Below are positions 13,401 to 25,400 of a stretch of 64,000 nucleotides of DNA, one piece after another. The notes under the pieces were generated by a model. It was given only the letters and a program-made list of their open reading frames with translations. It did not search any database and had not been told where the DNA came from. A program made the translations under genes and the position numbers. How positions within the stretch are numbered: the first letter of the stretch is position 1; each line of letters begins with the position of its first letter. The DNA is from Tubulanus polymorphus (lineage: Eukaryota; Nemertea; Palaeonemertea; Tubulaniformes; Tubulanidae): assembly GCF_964204645.1 (NCBI RefSeq), contig NC_134031.1:9464501-9528500 (forward strand), read 5' to 3'.

Positions 13401-16400
13401 AACGGCAGAAAACTTCATCATATGCTTCAGAATCAAATAATACAAGAACGCCGGGATTAAAAAACTCATCTACTCCGCGAATGGAGGAAAATCTCCAGAC
13501 CATGTCGCAGTAAGTAACCAACAATTAATAACATTAACAACCGGCCTACTAGTACTACAATACATCGTAAGTTTTCCCTATCCTAATTATCGTAACTTAC
13601 TTGATAAGTTTGATTGAATTCGAAATCCGCTACGATGTAAGCTCGTGACACCTTCACTCTGAACTATCCCCCATGTACTGAAGTAACTCCCATGATTCGG
13701 TTCATGATTGGGCCATGTATTGTGTGAATAAAAAAGCGAGTGCTCGGTCAGAATTATCATCCGAGCACTCGGTCGTAGGCTAATTCAAATTCAATCAATT
13801 TTTATTCATCATAAAATCTTACATGGTTGTGGATGATGATACAAAAGATGATATATGAAATTTGTACCAATAACAATGAAAGAGAAAATTAACATTAATG
13901 CAGGCTCTAAAAATGTACCTTACAATTCTGCGACATGAAACAATATTACATTTCGTATAGGCCTACAACCATAAGCTTTTTTAAATGTTTGGACTACTGT
14001 AGTAAAAAGCTTTTTTTTACTTTTCAGAGATGTTTGTTCATCGTCTTTCCTCAGTATCGAAATAAACCTGGAATACAATTATATGCAGTATTTGCGAAGA
14101 AGTGAGATATTCTGGATCGTTTCGAATAATGCTTGTGTATTGGCGGATTATAAAAGTTCTCAACATTGTGTAGTTAGGAAAGAATTCAGATTCACACATA
14201 TGGATGAGCTCTGCTCGTTACTGACGTGTACCTGTTTTGTTAAAGAGAGTAACAAGCTTCATCTTCAGGCGTTATCAACGAGTCTAAGTGAACCTGTGAA
14301 GTCATTTTATGGAAAGCAATCGGATGCTTATACACTGCAAAGCAGTTACAATATTATTCCCAAGTGCTGTCAATCCGGATGAATTAGAAGATAACAATGA
14401 AACTGAATCTATAAATATTTTATCGTATAATCCTGCACTCGTTGCTGTATGTAACGATTTTGTTGATAGATATCATTAAGTGGAATCCCCGTTTAAGACA
14501 TTGTATGTGTGAATCGTGTAAAAATGATTATAACTGTCGATACATTATATCATTAATCGAATGGTGCAAAAATGAGGATATCATCACTGACATTGATCTT
14601 GTCGCAGAGGATGGTTCTTCGGAACGTGAAATTACATGCGTATATACTGCAATATCCCGTTCTCCAATATCGTATCCACTGAAGGAACATCAGCAGCAAA
14701 TCTTACGTTCAAGAAATCGTGGCATGCCATTTCCGTCGGAGTTTATTCCCAGCTTCACGACAGATAAGTGCCAGCATGGTAATCCTTGGGATACGCAAGA
14801 TCCATTTGCTATGAACTGGTTAGCGAAAGAGACAGTGAAAGTCCATACTGAAAATTGTTCAATGAATGAGACCATGCATGATGGAATTATTAAGCCAATT
14901 AAAGGTAATTCTCCCTGCATTTATTTGTTAATATGTATTTTTTATTCTTTCATGTATTCCAAACAAATCAATTTGACAGTGCTTAGTGTCATTACAGTTT
15001 ATTATCGACCGACTACAGGATCGTGTGACTGTAAGCTTCATTTTGATGGCAGCGAAGAGTTGCTGAGTAATTTAAACAATGCAGATTTTGTAGATTATCG
15101 GTTATTGTTTAGATATTTACATCTGATGGTTGAGGGGCTCAATCCATTGCAACATTTCAAAGGTATGCTATCGAATTGTACATAAAAATGAAATGTAAAA
15201 ACCATGTGAAATTACATGTGTATATACAGCAATATCCCATTCTCCAATATCGTATCCACTGAAAGAACATCATCAGCAAATCTTACGTTAAAGAAATCGT
15301 GGCATGCCATTTCCGTCAGAGTTTATTCCCAGCTTCACGACAGATAAGTGCCAGCATGGTAATCCTTGGGATACACAAGATCCATTTGCCATGAACTGGT
15401 TAGCGAAAGAGACAGTGAAAGTCCACACTGAAAATTGTTCAATGAATGAAACCATGCATGATGGAATAATTAAGCCAATTAAAGGTAATTCTCCCTGTAT
15501 TTATTTGTTCACATGTATTTCTTATTCTTTCATGTATTCCAAACAAATCAATTTGACAGTGCTTAGTGTCATTTCAGTTTATTATCGACCGACTACAGGA
15601 TTGTGTGACTGTAAGCTTCATTTTGATGACAGCGAAGAGTTGCTGATTAATTTAAACAATGCAGATTTTGTAGATTATCGGTTATTGTTTAGATATTTAC
15701 ATCTGATGGTTGAGGGGCTCAATCCATTGTCAACATTTCAAAGGTATGCTATCGAATTGTACATAAAAATGAATTGTAAAAACCAGTGAAATCTTTATGG
15801 AGATTTTCGTGAAACATTTTAAACGAAGAAATATTATCAAATAGATATTTTTGTTATTTTTAGGGCACTGTCTCGAACTTCAGTGAATCTTTTTAGTAAA
15901 CCTGTGATTCCCCTACATGTATTGCAGCGAAGCAGGAATGTATTTATCAGGCTTCTCTCCTTCAACTGGAATGACGAGTTTATGTGTTCGAAATGTCTCT
16001 CCACTCCGCCTATAATAATTTGTGATGGGGTAGATATTGGCTTCAGGAAAGACTTTATTAAATCTGAGTCTTCCACATCATCAGATTCCCCAGAGTCATC
16101 ATCGTGTATTTGTCCCATTGACTAAAGCTAGAAAGCTTCTTCGGCAGTATGCGGGTGGTCAGGTAGCTGGATCAGCTGAGAAGGTACCTAAGGAGCCAGT
16201 TCTGTTAACACAGGCACAAAAAACGGACCTAAATAACTGTCTACACAAGGAACATCTTCATAGCTTATCCACGTTAATTTTGGAAAATAAATCGCTGACT
16301 GCTGAGGAAAATGAGAGACAATTGTTTAGAGCGCTTTCTTGTAATGGGCCTGTTTGTGCCCTTGTTCAGTCAAATAATGTAGAATTGACTTTACAATTAT

Positions 16401-19400
16401 CACAGTCCTGCTTGAGGCAGGTTGACTTTTTTCAATCAAGTAATCAGACAAACGTTGCTCAGCTGATGAAAGAAGCACCAATCATAGTTCGTTTCATACT
16501 TGGATGTCGGGATCAAGTTAGCCAAGAATTGACAAATGTTCACAGGACATTCATATATGACATTGTCGCTCGAATTAAATTGTGCTATGAGGTAAGTTGT
16601 ATAATTATTAATGTAAAACTGCTTAACAGTACATTTTTTGACGCCTTATAAAACGTTACCATTATGAAACCTAAACAATGTTAACCATTCAGCATCATTT
16701 TACAAACGACAACCGTAAATCGATGTGCAAAACGTCACAGGTTTATGTGTACACATACAAGCTGTTCGATATTAGGGGTATGCAGGTTTCATGAGATTAG
16801 CAATCTATAATAGCATAGCTGTCATATACGGCTCCGCGTCCACTGATGGCATGTGTACAAGGTGACAATTCAATTCAATACTTTATTGATCCTTATTACA
16901 TTGAAATTCCGGGATGAAATTCCAAAATTCAATAAAGTTACAAATTTTAGAATAAGAAAATACAAACTACAAGACACATGGGTAATTCATACAGAATAAT
17001 ATGAATAAGTTATTTAAATGACGATGTCTACTTCAACCCAGACTCAAGTCTAGGATATCGAGTGACAGCCAAACCGGGACTGGGCCGGCTGGCTACACGA
17101 TATGCTCGAAGTCATGATGAAGCAGACATCAGAAGAGCTCTTTCTTCAACCATATGGAGGCAATGAAGTTGCAGACCAGTTTAGAGCAAAAGTGAATCAA
17201 AGTCGGTCACAATTTTTTTTTAATTAGACCAGTCGAAGACTGTATTATCTACCAAATCGCTAAATCTCAAATAATTCCCCAAATTTCTTAAAACTTCGAT
17301 TTTAAATTTGCAATTCCACATTAGCTTATCCCAGAAATTCTACATTTTTTCGCAGGCGTCAAATAATTTATAAAAGTTAATTTTCTTGTTTGCTATTATG
17401 TGAAATTCTTACTTATTATTCTTACTTATTCAAATTTTTAAAATTATAGGTACAAAATAAATCCAACTTGTACTGTCCTGCAGAAAGCGAAGAGAAGTTT
17501 AGAACACTGAATTTCTTTCCAGTATTACCAAAGCTACATAAGTATGTAATTCTTCATTTCAGTTATAGTATTAAATGAAATGCGCTGTTTTAAATACAGT
17601 TGCTCATAAATATTTCAGAGATGCGTCATACAAAATGGATACTACACACACAGCTAGAATTAAATTGTAGGGAGAGTGAACGAGACATGTGTCAAAAAAA
17701 TTCGAAGTGTCACAGAGTCCTGACTCTATTTATCATATTCAGGTTATGGAAAGTCATGAATCACGGAAGCACCCATTCAGCATCTTCAAGACAAGGTTTT
17801 CGAAACCTCCTAACCTTATCGTGTACGACAATGCTTGTAAACTTCATCAGTACTGTTTAAATAGGTAAGTGTTTTCACTTCAGTTGACAAATTGTCCATA
17901 AGAAACGTATTCATAGATATGAAAAATTGAGTGAATCATCTTTCTTGTTTTGATTATTTTGTAGAGAACCAGAATTCTTCAGAAATACAATGTTCTGTGT
18001 TCACCGCTTACACTGGAAAAATCACACGGGGTAAATATTATGTTATTATGTTACTGCGCCTGATTCGTACAGATATATAGAGTTGATGTCACTTTTCTGT
18101 CATTTATTGTATCCTCATATAAACACACATTTTTGGTCCCCCACAATTCCAGAGTGGAGTCTAAATAAATTAAATACGTCTTTTCATTTTAGGTTGTGAG
18201 TATTAATCCTTTGTGGTTAAAGCAGTATCATTGTAAAGAGTTTATACTGTATTGAAACATTTTTAATATGTTGAATCTACTATAATTACAGGTGATGCGA
18301 TGGATATTCTCTCGACTTGTACAAAGCGAATATGGATGTCACAAATATCAACAGCCAAGTCAACGAACGAGCAAATGCTGGCTTGGTTCGCCTGAAATCA
18401 CAGTTAGCATATATGAAGCCTGAGAACTTTATGCGTCACATTGCTTTGTTCCTTGCGATAAAAGACCGAGATAAAAGAACGAAAGTATAATAAATTTGAT
18501 ATTTGAATCTTTAAATTGAATTTTATTTGAATATAAACATAATGTATTTACACGTACACTAAGTGAATAAATTTTACAATGATTATAATACATTTGTAGT
18601 ACATGTAATATGATTACTAATAATATGGTTGATGATAATAATTTGGTTTAGTGAATACGTTTTTTCTTCTGGTTGTAATCCTGCATTTTTTCAGTCAATT
18701 TCCTCTTCCTTTTGGTCCTCTCCATCTTCTCTTCCAAGACATATGTCTTATTGCCTGTTTCTTCTGACATTTTAGTAGAGCGGAGTGCCGAGACATCTAA
18801 ACCTGAAATTGATATGGTGTGACATTCACAAATAAAGTACATGTATAATTATAACAATAAGGCTTTTTCATTAATTAGATTGTCTGCCCACAAAAACCAA
18901 ATCTTCCAGAGGAAGAGGTAAAAAAACTTCATCATGTTGACGGAAAAGGAATAATGTTATTATTTGGCCCTTTTTCATGCAGTCAATGATGTTGGATGAG
19001 GCTACATGTAAGGCCACATAAAAAAATTGTTTCTCAGGCGGGGCAATCACTAAAATGGGTAGGTAGGTAGGTAGGTAGGGATTTTTGGTTTACCTTTGTC
19101 AGCGATATGATGTTGGCATTGAGCCAATTCATGTAAAATCGCGGTACGTTTTTTTATGTGAGCATTTGTTTCATTGGTTCTCGGTTTAAACGACGTATAA
19201 TCGATGCTATTGAAGACATGACGAACCTCCGTAGATGACATGGTCAACTGAGTTAAAAATTCTACGAAACACTGTTTTTGGCGGGAAAATTCTTAGCTCT
19301 CGCGTATAGAATTGCAAAGACCTCGATTGGGGGGGCATTGTCTCTACAAGCGAATGGGATTGGCTGTTTGTTGAGTTATACGGGGAATTCCAGCAGTACT

Positions 19401-22400
19401 GAAATAATTATGGGAAAGCCATAGAATGGTGTATGTTTCATTGGACTAGGTGCCGTATACGTGCCGATTTCAAATGCTCATTGTTGGTGAGGATGTAATT
19501 ATTTCACTCATCTGCCATAGGTATTGTTTCATTTTAGTACGCGGTGATTGTTTTGATTGACATTGAGGTGTAAGCGAATATTTACTTACACGAGGCCTCC
19601 ACATGCACGCGGAGTGCTACACCACACACACACACAAGCTTGTACAGTACACTACTAAGGGTGATGCTGTAACGCGTGCACGTTTGACATGAAAATAGGC
19701 TGAATAATCGTAGCAGAAGACGAGCGCTGTGTTTTCTGTTCGATAGAATTTGTAATAAATTGTAATTTCTTGTGACCTGAAAATACTAAGCAGCGAACTA
19801 TAAGGTCTGCCGAGGTCTGAATATTGTAGTGGTAAATTCCAGGATTTAAAACGATCTAATAGCCGATTTCTTCTGTACCGGTATTTTAGCTTCCGTGGCC
19901 AACATTGGAAGAGGTAAATATAAAGACCCAATATTCAGCCACCCTCTGATATGTGACATCATATGAATTTTAGGCCATCCCCAAATAATGGTCTGTTTGC
20001 CGTAACCCGACCAACCCGCCTTCATAGGTACCGAGTGAAAACTTTTTTCTGTGATTCATTGAAAGAAATTTTATTTTTGATAAAAACGGCCGACCGACCC
20101 ACTGCCGACTATCATCTACGTATGTTTGAATTCAAGTGTGCATCGTGTGAAAACAATGCCTTGACATGTGGCCTAGTTCAAGTTTTCCAGGAAACTGGCA
20201 GTGTTCCAATAAGCTTCCATTCATTCTAATAGTGACTATATTAAAGCTGGTAACGTAAAAGCGCGCACTTATTCAATGTACTGTTTCATTTGTAACACAG
20301 AGATGACGCTCTGGACGAAGTTATAATTTTAGAATAATTCATGAAATCTACGCTATTAGACAAATTTCCAGTGCACATGGTAGATGATTTTTGAGATATT
20401 GTTTCCATGTAAAAAAGCCCAAAGGTGAAAAATTTGTTCTTTTTTGCCCAAAAATTTAGCAAAAAAAAAATTCTACCTACCTACCGACTCATCCTGAAAA
20501 GTTGAGTCGGTGTTACGGCAAACAGACAATTATTTTGGGATGGCCTTATTTGAATATTTTTTCATATTGTGAAACATATTTTTTTGGAAATATAAAATAG
20601 TTTCCCTGTCGCGCCTACCTGTACCCTACAAAATTTTGGACGTGGACCGTAAACAAATGTTTATCTTTGGTCTTATTTGACTACAAAATAATTTGTTAAG
20701 AAAGATAAAATACAATATAAACTTGTGGAACTTTGAAGTCACGAATTAAAAAGATTTTTCAAGCAATGCCCTTATTCCAAACAAATTCTAGCTTTCACAG
20801 TAAACCACACTTTGCCCATGGGCAATTTATTTTTTTTTATAGAAAAAAAATTTGAAATGATTATTTGAAACGACTAAATATCGGGTCGGTCGGGCTGAGA
20901 AACAGGGTTTTCTTTTGGTGTGGCCTAATGAATAAATGAAATCATTGATAAACATGCACATACCAGGGTATCCAGTGATGTTGAATGCAATGACATCTGA
21001 AATTTCTCGATTCTCGATAGCATTCATGATCACTGACTCGGATAAGGCTGGTAGAGATGAACCTAAAGCTGCTAGAATATAAGAAACAAAGCAATCGCAA
21101 AATAATGAACAATTTGATAACGAAATAATGAATGTGAATCTGGATATAAAAAGTGTTGATGCATGAAAACCGACATTTAAGGTATAATGGGCTGGTGTTC
21201 ACAATTTACAAGTGAACAACCCTCTACAATTTGTAACAGGTTAACAATATTTCTGAAGGCTAATCAATTTAGTTCAATTATTACGGCTATTAACTTGGAT
21301 TCATTTTAGACTACCTGATTCAGTAATAAAGGTGGTTGCTGCAGGTTGATTGCCTACTCCTTGTTCAGTACCATGTACAGGGTCTCCTGAAAATAAAATA
21401 ATACTTTACTTACTGCAGTTACCAGTTCATAACAAATAACAAAAGTAACCAACACATTCAGCGTTATAATCTGATCACCTTATTAATTCATAGCCCCTTA
21501 AAGGGGTCATGGAGAGGTTTTGAAAAAGATTTTAAATCTAATTTTTTTTGTATAAAACATTCACCGTATGCATCTATGGTAGTCTCGTGAAAAAATTTTT
21601 TTAATATCTTTATCCAAACTCGAGAAAAGCCCGTAGCAACGGCCCTAGCAACAGGACGCACTCGCTTGCACGGTGATGTTGATGACATTCTGAGAACACA
21701 TCGCCTGCAGCACCCTCAGAAGCGTTATTATACAATGCTCATTTTCATTGAATATCGCGCTAATTTTACAGTCTTTCGAAATGCCTTGGCTGTGAATAGC
21801 TATGAACTGTTCCCACAAAGGCAGCGACAAATTTTAGTGGCCAAAACCAAAAGATTTGGCCCTAAGTTGATGGACCAACAAGAGCGAAAACACCCGGCCT
21901 ATGGTGTTAACTAGCTTCACACTTCAGAGAAGGATTCTCGCAAATATTACGGCACACATAAACTTGGATACACAAAACTTATGTTTTTATTATCTTAGAG
22001 CCTTTTATCCTGCCCAGTGATGCTATTTTCGAGAATTAAATACGTAGTAAGAGATACGCGCTTTCCACTGCATATAGTACTGGCTTTCCCCAGTGACCCA
22101 CATCGCTGTAGTATATACAACATACCGACTGTATGTATGCAGCACACATTACTATTACACGGCCGGGATGGCGCAGGCTTGTCTGGGATTCACGAACAAG
22201 TTTACGGTTTCAGGACGCTTTTATGGTCCAGTACTGGATAAAAATATCTCTACCCACAGAAATATCTGCGATGTCTTTATCAGTCATCCCCTCCGCGTGG
22301 ATTTTACAGAGGGAATGACTTAATGACGATGAATGCTCGCTGCTCCAGACGTAGAAATATGCTGTACTTTATAGTCACAAATTCCTTCGTTCTAAGGCAT

Positions 22401-25400
22401 CAGGTCTAAATTAAATGGAATAATTTTGACTGTCTATTAATAACTACTGTTGGCTTCGTAAACATCAGACGTTTGATTGGAATCTGATGTATTTTAGTCA
22501 CTATTTTGCACTTTAATCGCTGTTAGTATCACCTGTTTCTATACACTTACACCATGTTGTTTTGGTTTGGGTTCTCAGAAAGACGTCACACTTCCGGGTT
22601 GGGAAGGAATCAGCGCGGCCGATCAAAAGTCTCATTTTAACACTAATTGAAGAATTAGAAATTAATTTCTTGACCACTGAATCAATAAATAGGGTATAAT
22701 TGATGATAAAAAATACTTTTAGCCATATCTCAAAAACCTCTTCATGACCCCTTTAATACAATTTAAGATCCATAAATATATTATTATACTCGTAATTTAA
22801 ACATTTATAAGTTATAATACACGCGACTCATCTCTGCTGTGTTACGATACAGCACGCGTGTAAAATATCAGTATGGTAGCATATAATAGCCGTATGTGCC
22901 TATTGATCACAGGATTCCCTGCTGCAATGTGTCTATGTGTAGACTATTTATATCAATTACTTAAGAACACTGCTTGTTCCCACTAATAAACCGGTGTTGA
23001 AAGATAAAACAATACTGACAGAACATAACGCCGTACACAATAAGCCACGGGCCTTAAGAAAATACGGTGAAACCATATGGGTTTTTGTTTGAGAGGATTT
23101 ATCTTTATAACAACAAAGATAAATTCTCTCAAAAAAGAAAAGACGCAAGCCATAAGTTTTTATTATCTCAAACCAGTAGCTCAAATTTCCGGATAATCCA
23201 TAACATTTCATAACAAATAATTGCTCTACTTTTAAAACATTGCTCCCCGTTATCGCAACTCCTCGATCTTAAGTTTTGGCGTTCCTGTAGATAACTACGG
23301 CCACCGCCTCTTCTTTCGATATTTTGGTGTACCGCTTTATCGCTTTTTCGACGGATTTCCATGCTTTGAGGCTGGCAGAATTCATTTTGTTGGTATTTCT
23401 CGTTGTTTTATCTCAATAATGTTTAAGTAGGTAGTAATGTTCTGGTAGTAGGCTATTTATATACATGTATAAGGGCGCAGGGACAATACGTACGGCAGGC
23501 GAACTAGGGGTAATTTACATACTAGGCTACATGCATGACAAACTAGGGGTTACTACAACTATTCAACGTAGACACATTTTTACTCAACACTCTTCCTTCA
23601 AACATCATAACTAAGAAGGGGTAAATTTTATATCTCGTGAAACATATGAACAATAACTTTAGTGCATGTTATTAATGATTTTAGAAAAAGAAACAAACTT
23701 TAATGTAATATTCGTTTTGTAATAATCGTTCGTTATCTAATACAAATTGTGATGATGCAACAATTTGCTACGTACATGGACCGGATAATTGAATAAAAGG
23801 CCACGCAAAATAAGAAGCTTAATATTTATACGACCCTTTCTTTAGAAAAGATAGAAATGATTAAAAGCCGTATTCCATTTATTAGAACTGAACTGCTCGT
23901 AGCTGCTATTCACGAGAGGGTCACGATTGTATGAAAATAAAGTTTTAAAAACGTTGCGTCAGTAGACCTATTTTGTGGCTGTCTGTTATCAAAACCGATA
24001 CTGTCTCGCCGTAAGCACTGCGTTTTCTTAAAAGGTTTTCGGAATTAATACTAGGAGTCTCGTTTTGCTCATGTTAAAACGGCAGATATAGGTCACGTCA
24101 AAAAGTTAAAAAACCCAAACGTAGTACATCGCAACCTACATAATGTATCGTATCATTGATTTTGTCACGAAATATATGGGTTTTTCTCATGTACCGTATA
24201 TAGCGCATAACAAATTCTAACTCTTGGTGAGTAGATTTCAAATACTCGGTCAAGTGCGATTGCAAAATTGGATCAAATTTTGGCCGAGTAAACAACTTTT
24301 TAAAATGATGCTCGGCCGAGTGGACCGCCGAATTCTATCGTTTACTCGGCCGAGTAAAGGAATTACTATACTGTACTATTAGCTCGGCTGAGTAAACCGC
24401 CGAATTTAACCACTCACTTGGCCGAGCAAATACCTTCTTCAATTATGCTCGGCAGTGCAAATGCCCGAGTAACTTGATTCTGAATCGGAGTGTTATCAAT
24501 GGTATTAATGATAATTCAACTTAATTTTTCCTTAATTTGCTTTCATAAAACAGTTATAAATCATTGAATTTGGTGAAAAAATTCGAATTTGGTGATTTAA
24601 TTTGAAATTTCTCTTCCCGGATAGAAAGCAGTCAATATCACATATTGAATGAGAGTTCTTTACATTCATGTCAGTATTGGAAATGAACATAACACAGGAT
24701 TTGAAATAAGGCTCAGTATTAGGGGAGACAAGGTGGTGACAAGAATCTTCTTGAACCTTGATAATTAAGCCACTAATGTTCCTCTCGAGTTTACTTCAAG
24801 AGCATGATATATGACTGGCCATCTTAAATTCAATACTGTGCATGATGATAATAAAATTCAAATCTGTGCATGATGATATTAAATTTAAATCTTCTACCTA
24901 GATTAAAGACATCGAATGAGTTCATAATCGCTCAAAATTGAATATTTATCATTGAATATTTAATCGATAGCGCACTCAACAGTATTATTTCGCATAGAAA
25001 TGTAACCTCGGTTTCTAACCAGCTTAGAACCCGGTCAATTGTCCGAGACATATATCATATTGACACACGCATGTGAAAGGCCCCATTTCATCTTAGTGTC
25101 CTGCTAGATGTCCCAAGAAAGGACCATTTCATTAAACTGTCCCTTGAGAAGACCTGATTCATCTTCACACCTCCAGTCTAAGGACCTGATATGGTTAACT
25201 GTTGTTTTGTACAGTTGGAATGTAAAGGATGCTGCTAGGAAGAAAACCTGTTATGTCTAATTTTGTTGCTATATTTCTTTTTCACTTTTGTTTCAGTTCG
25301 ATTATTTAGTCTGTTCCATGGAATATTAGCTGATAAAGTCACAAGTCCTCGTACTGGTTTTGTAATCAATTTTATCAAGGAAGCCATACGATGTGGAGGA

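Larger units (their letters stand above)
19012..20925. mobile_element. Non-autonomous element with GGCCACA ends and TAA duplication (PIF/Harbinger-like)
   Basis: Left end GGCCACATAAAAAAATTGTTTCTCAG and right end CTGAGAAACAGGG..GGTGTGGCC are inverted repeats (shown in part). The flanks are TAA (19009-19011) and TAA (20926-20928). A TWA target and GGCC-type ends suit PIF/Harbinger. It contains the candidate exon 19094-19241 and a nested element at 19973-20545. Its interior is repeated at 25722-26842. Confidence 0.65.
12958..24476 (+). mobile_element. KDZ (Kyakuja-Dileera-Zisupton) class DNA transposon, ~11.5 kb
   Basis: The left end CAAGTTACTCGGGCATTTGC is the exact reverse complement of the right end GCAAATGCCCGAGTAACTTG. 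Inside both ends lies an array of CTCGGCCGAG-like palindromes. The element carries a KDZ-type transposase on the + strand (13319-18490) and a spliced gene on the - strand (18648-23385). Three smaller elements sit inside it (19012-20925 with 19973-20545 nested, and 21502-22752). I see no clean target duplication: the flanks are ..CAATTGA and ATTCTGAA... KDZ elements usually leave a short duplication, so the flanks may have decayed. Confidence 0.75.

Noticed and set aside
19617-20229. ORFs of 88-104 codons on both strands
   Set aside because: They cross the boundary of the nested MITE at 19973, start in unrelated DNA, and the pattern is not conserved in the copy at 26 kb.
21666-22323. Several overlapping ORFs of 60-80 codons on both strands
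   Set aside because: They lie inside the TTAA-flanked element, have no family resemblance, and overlap each other in all frames.
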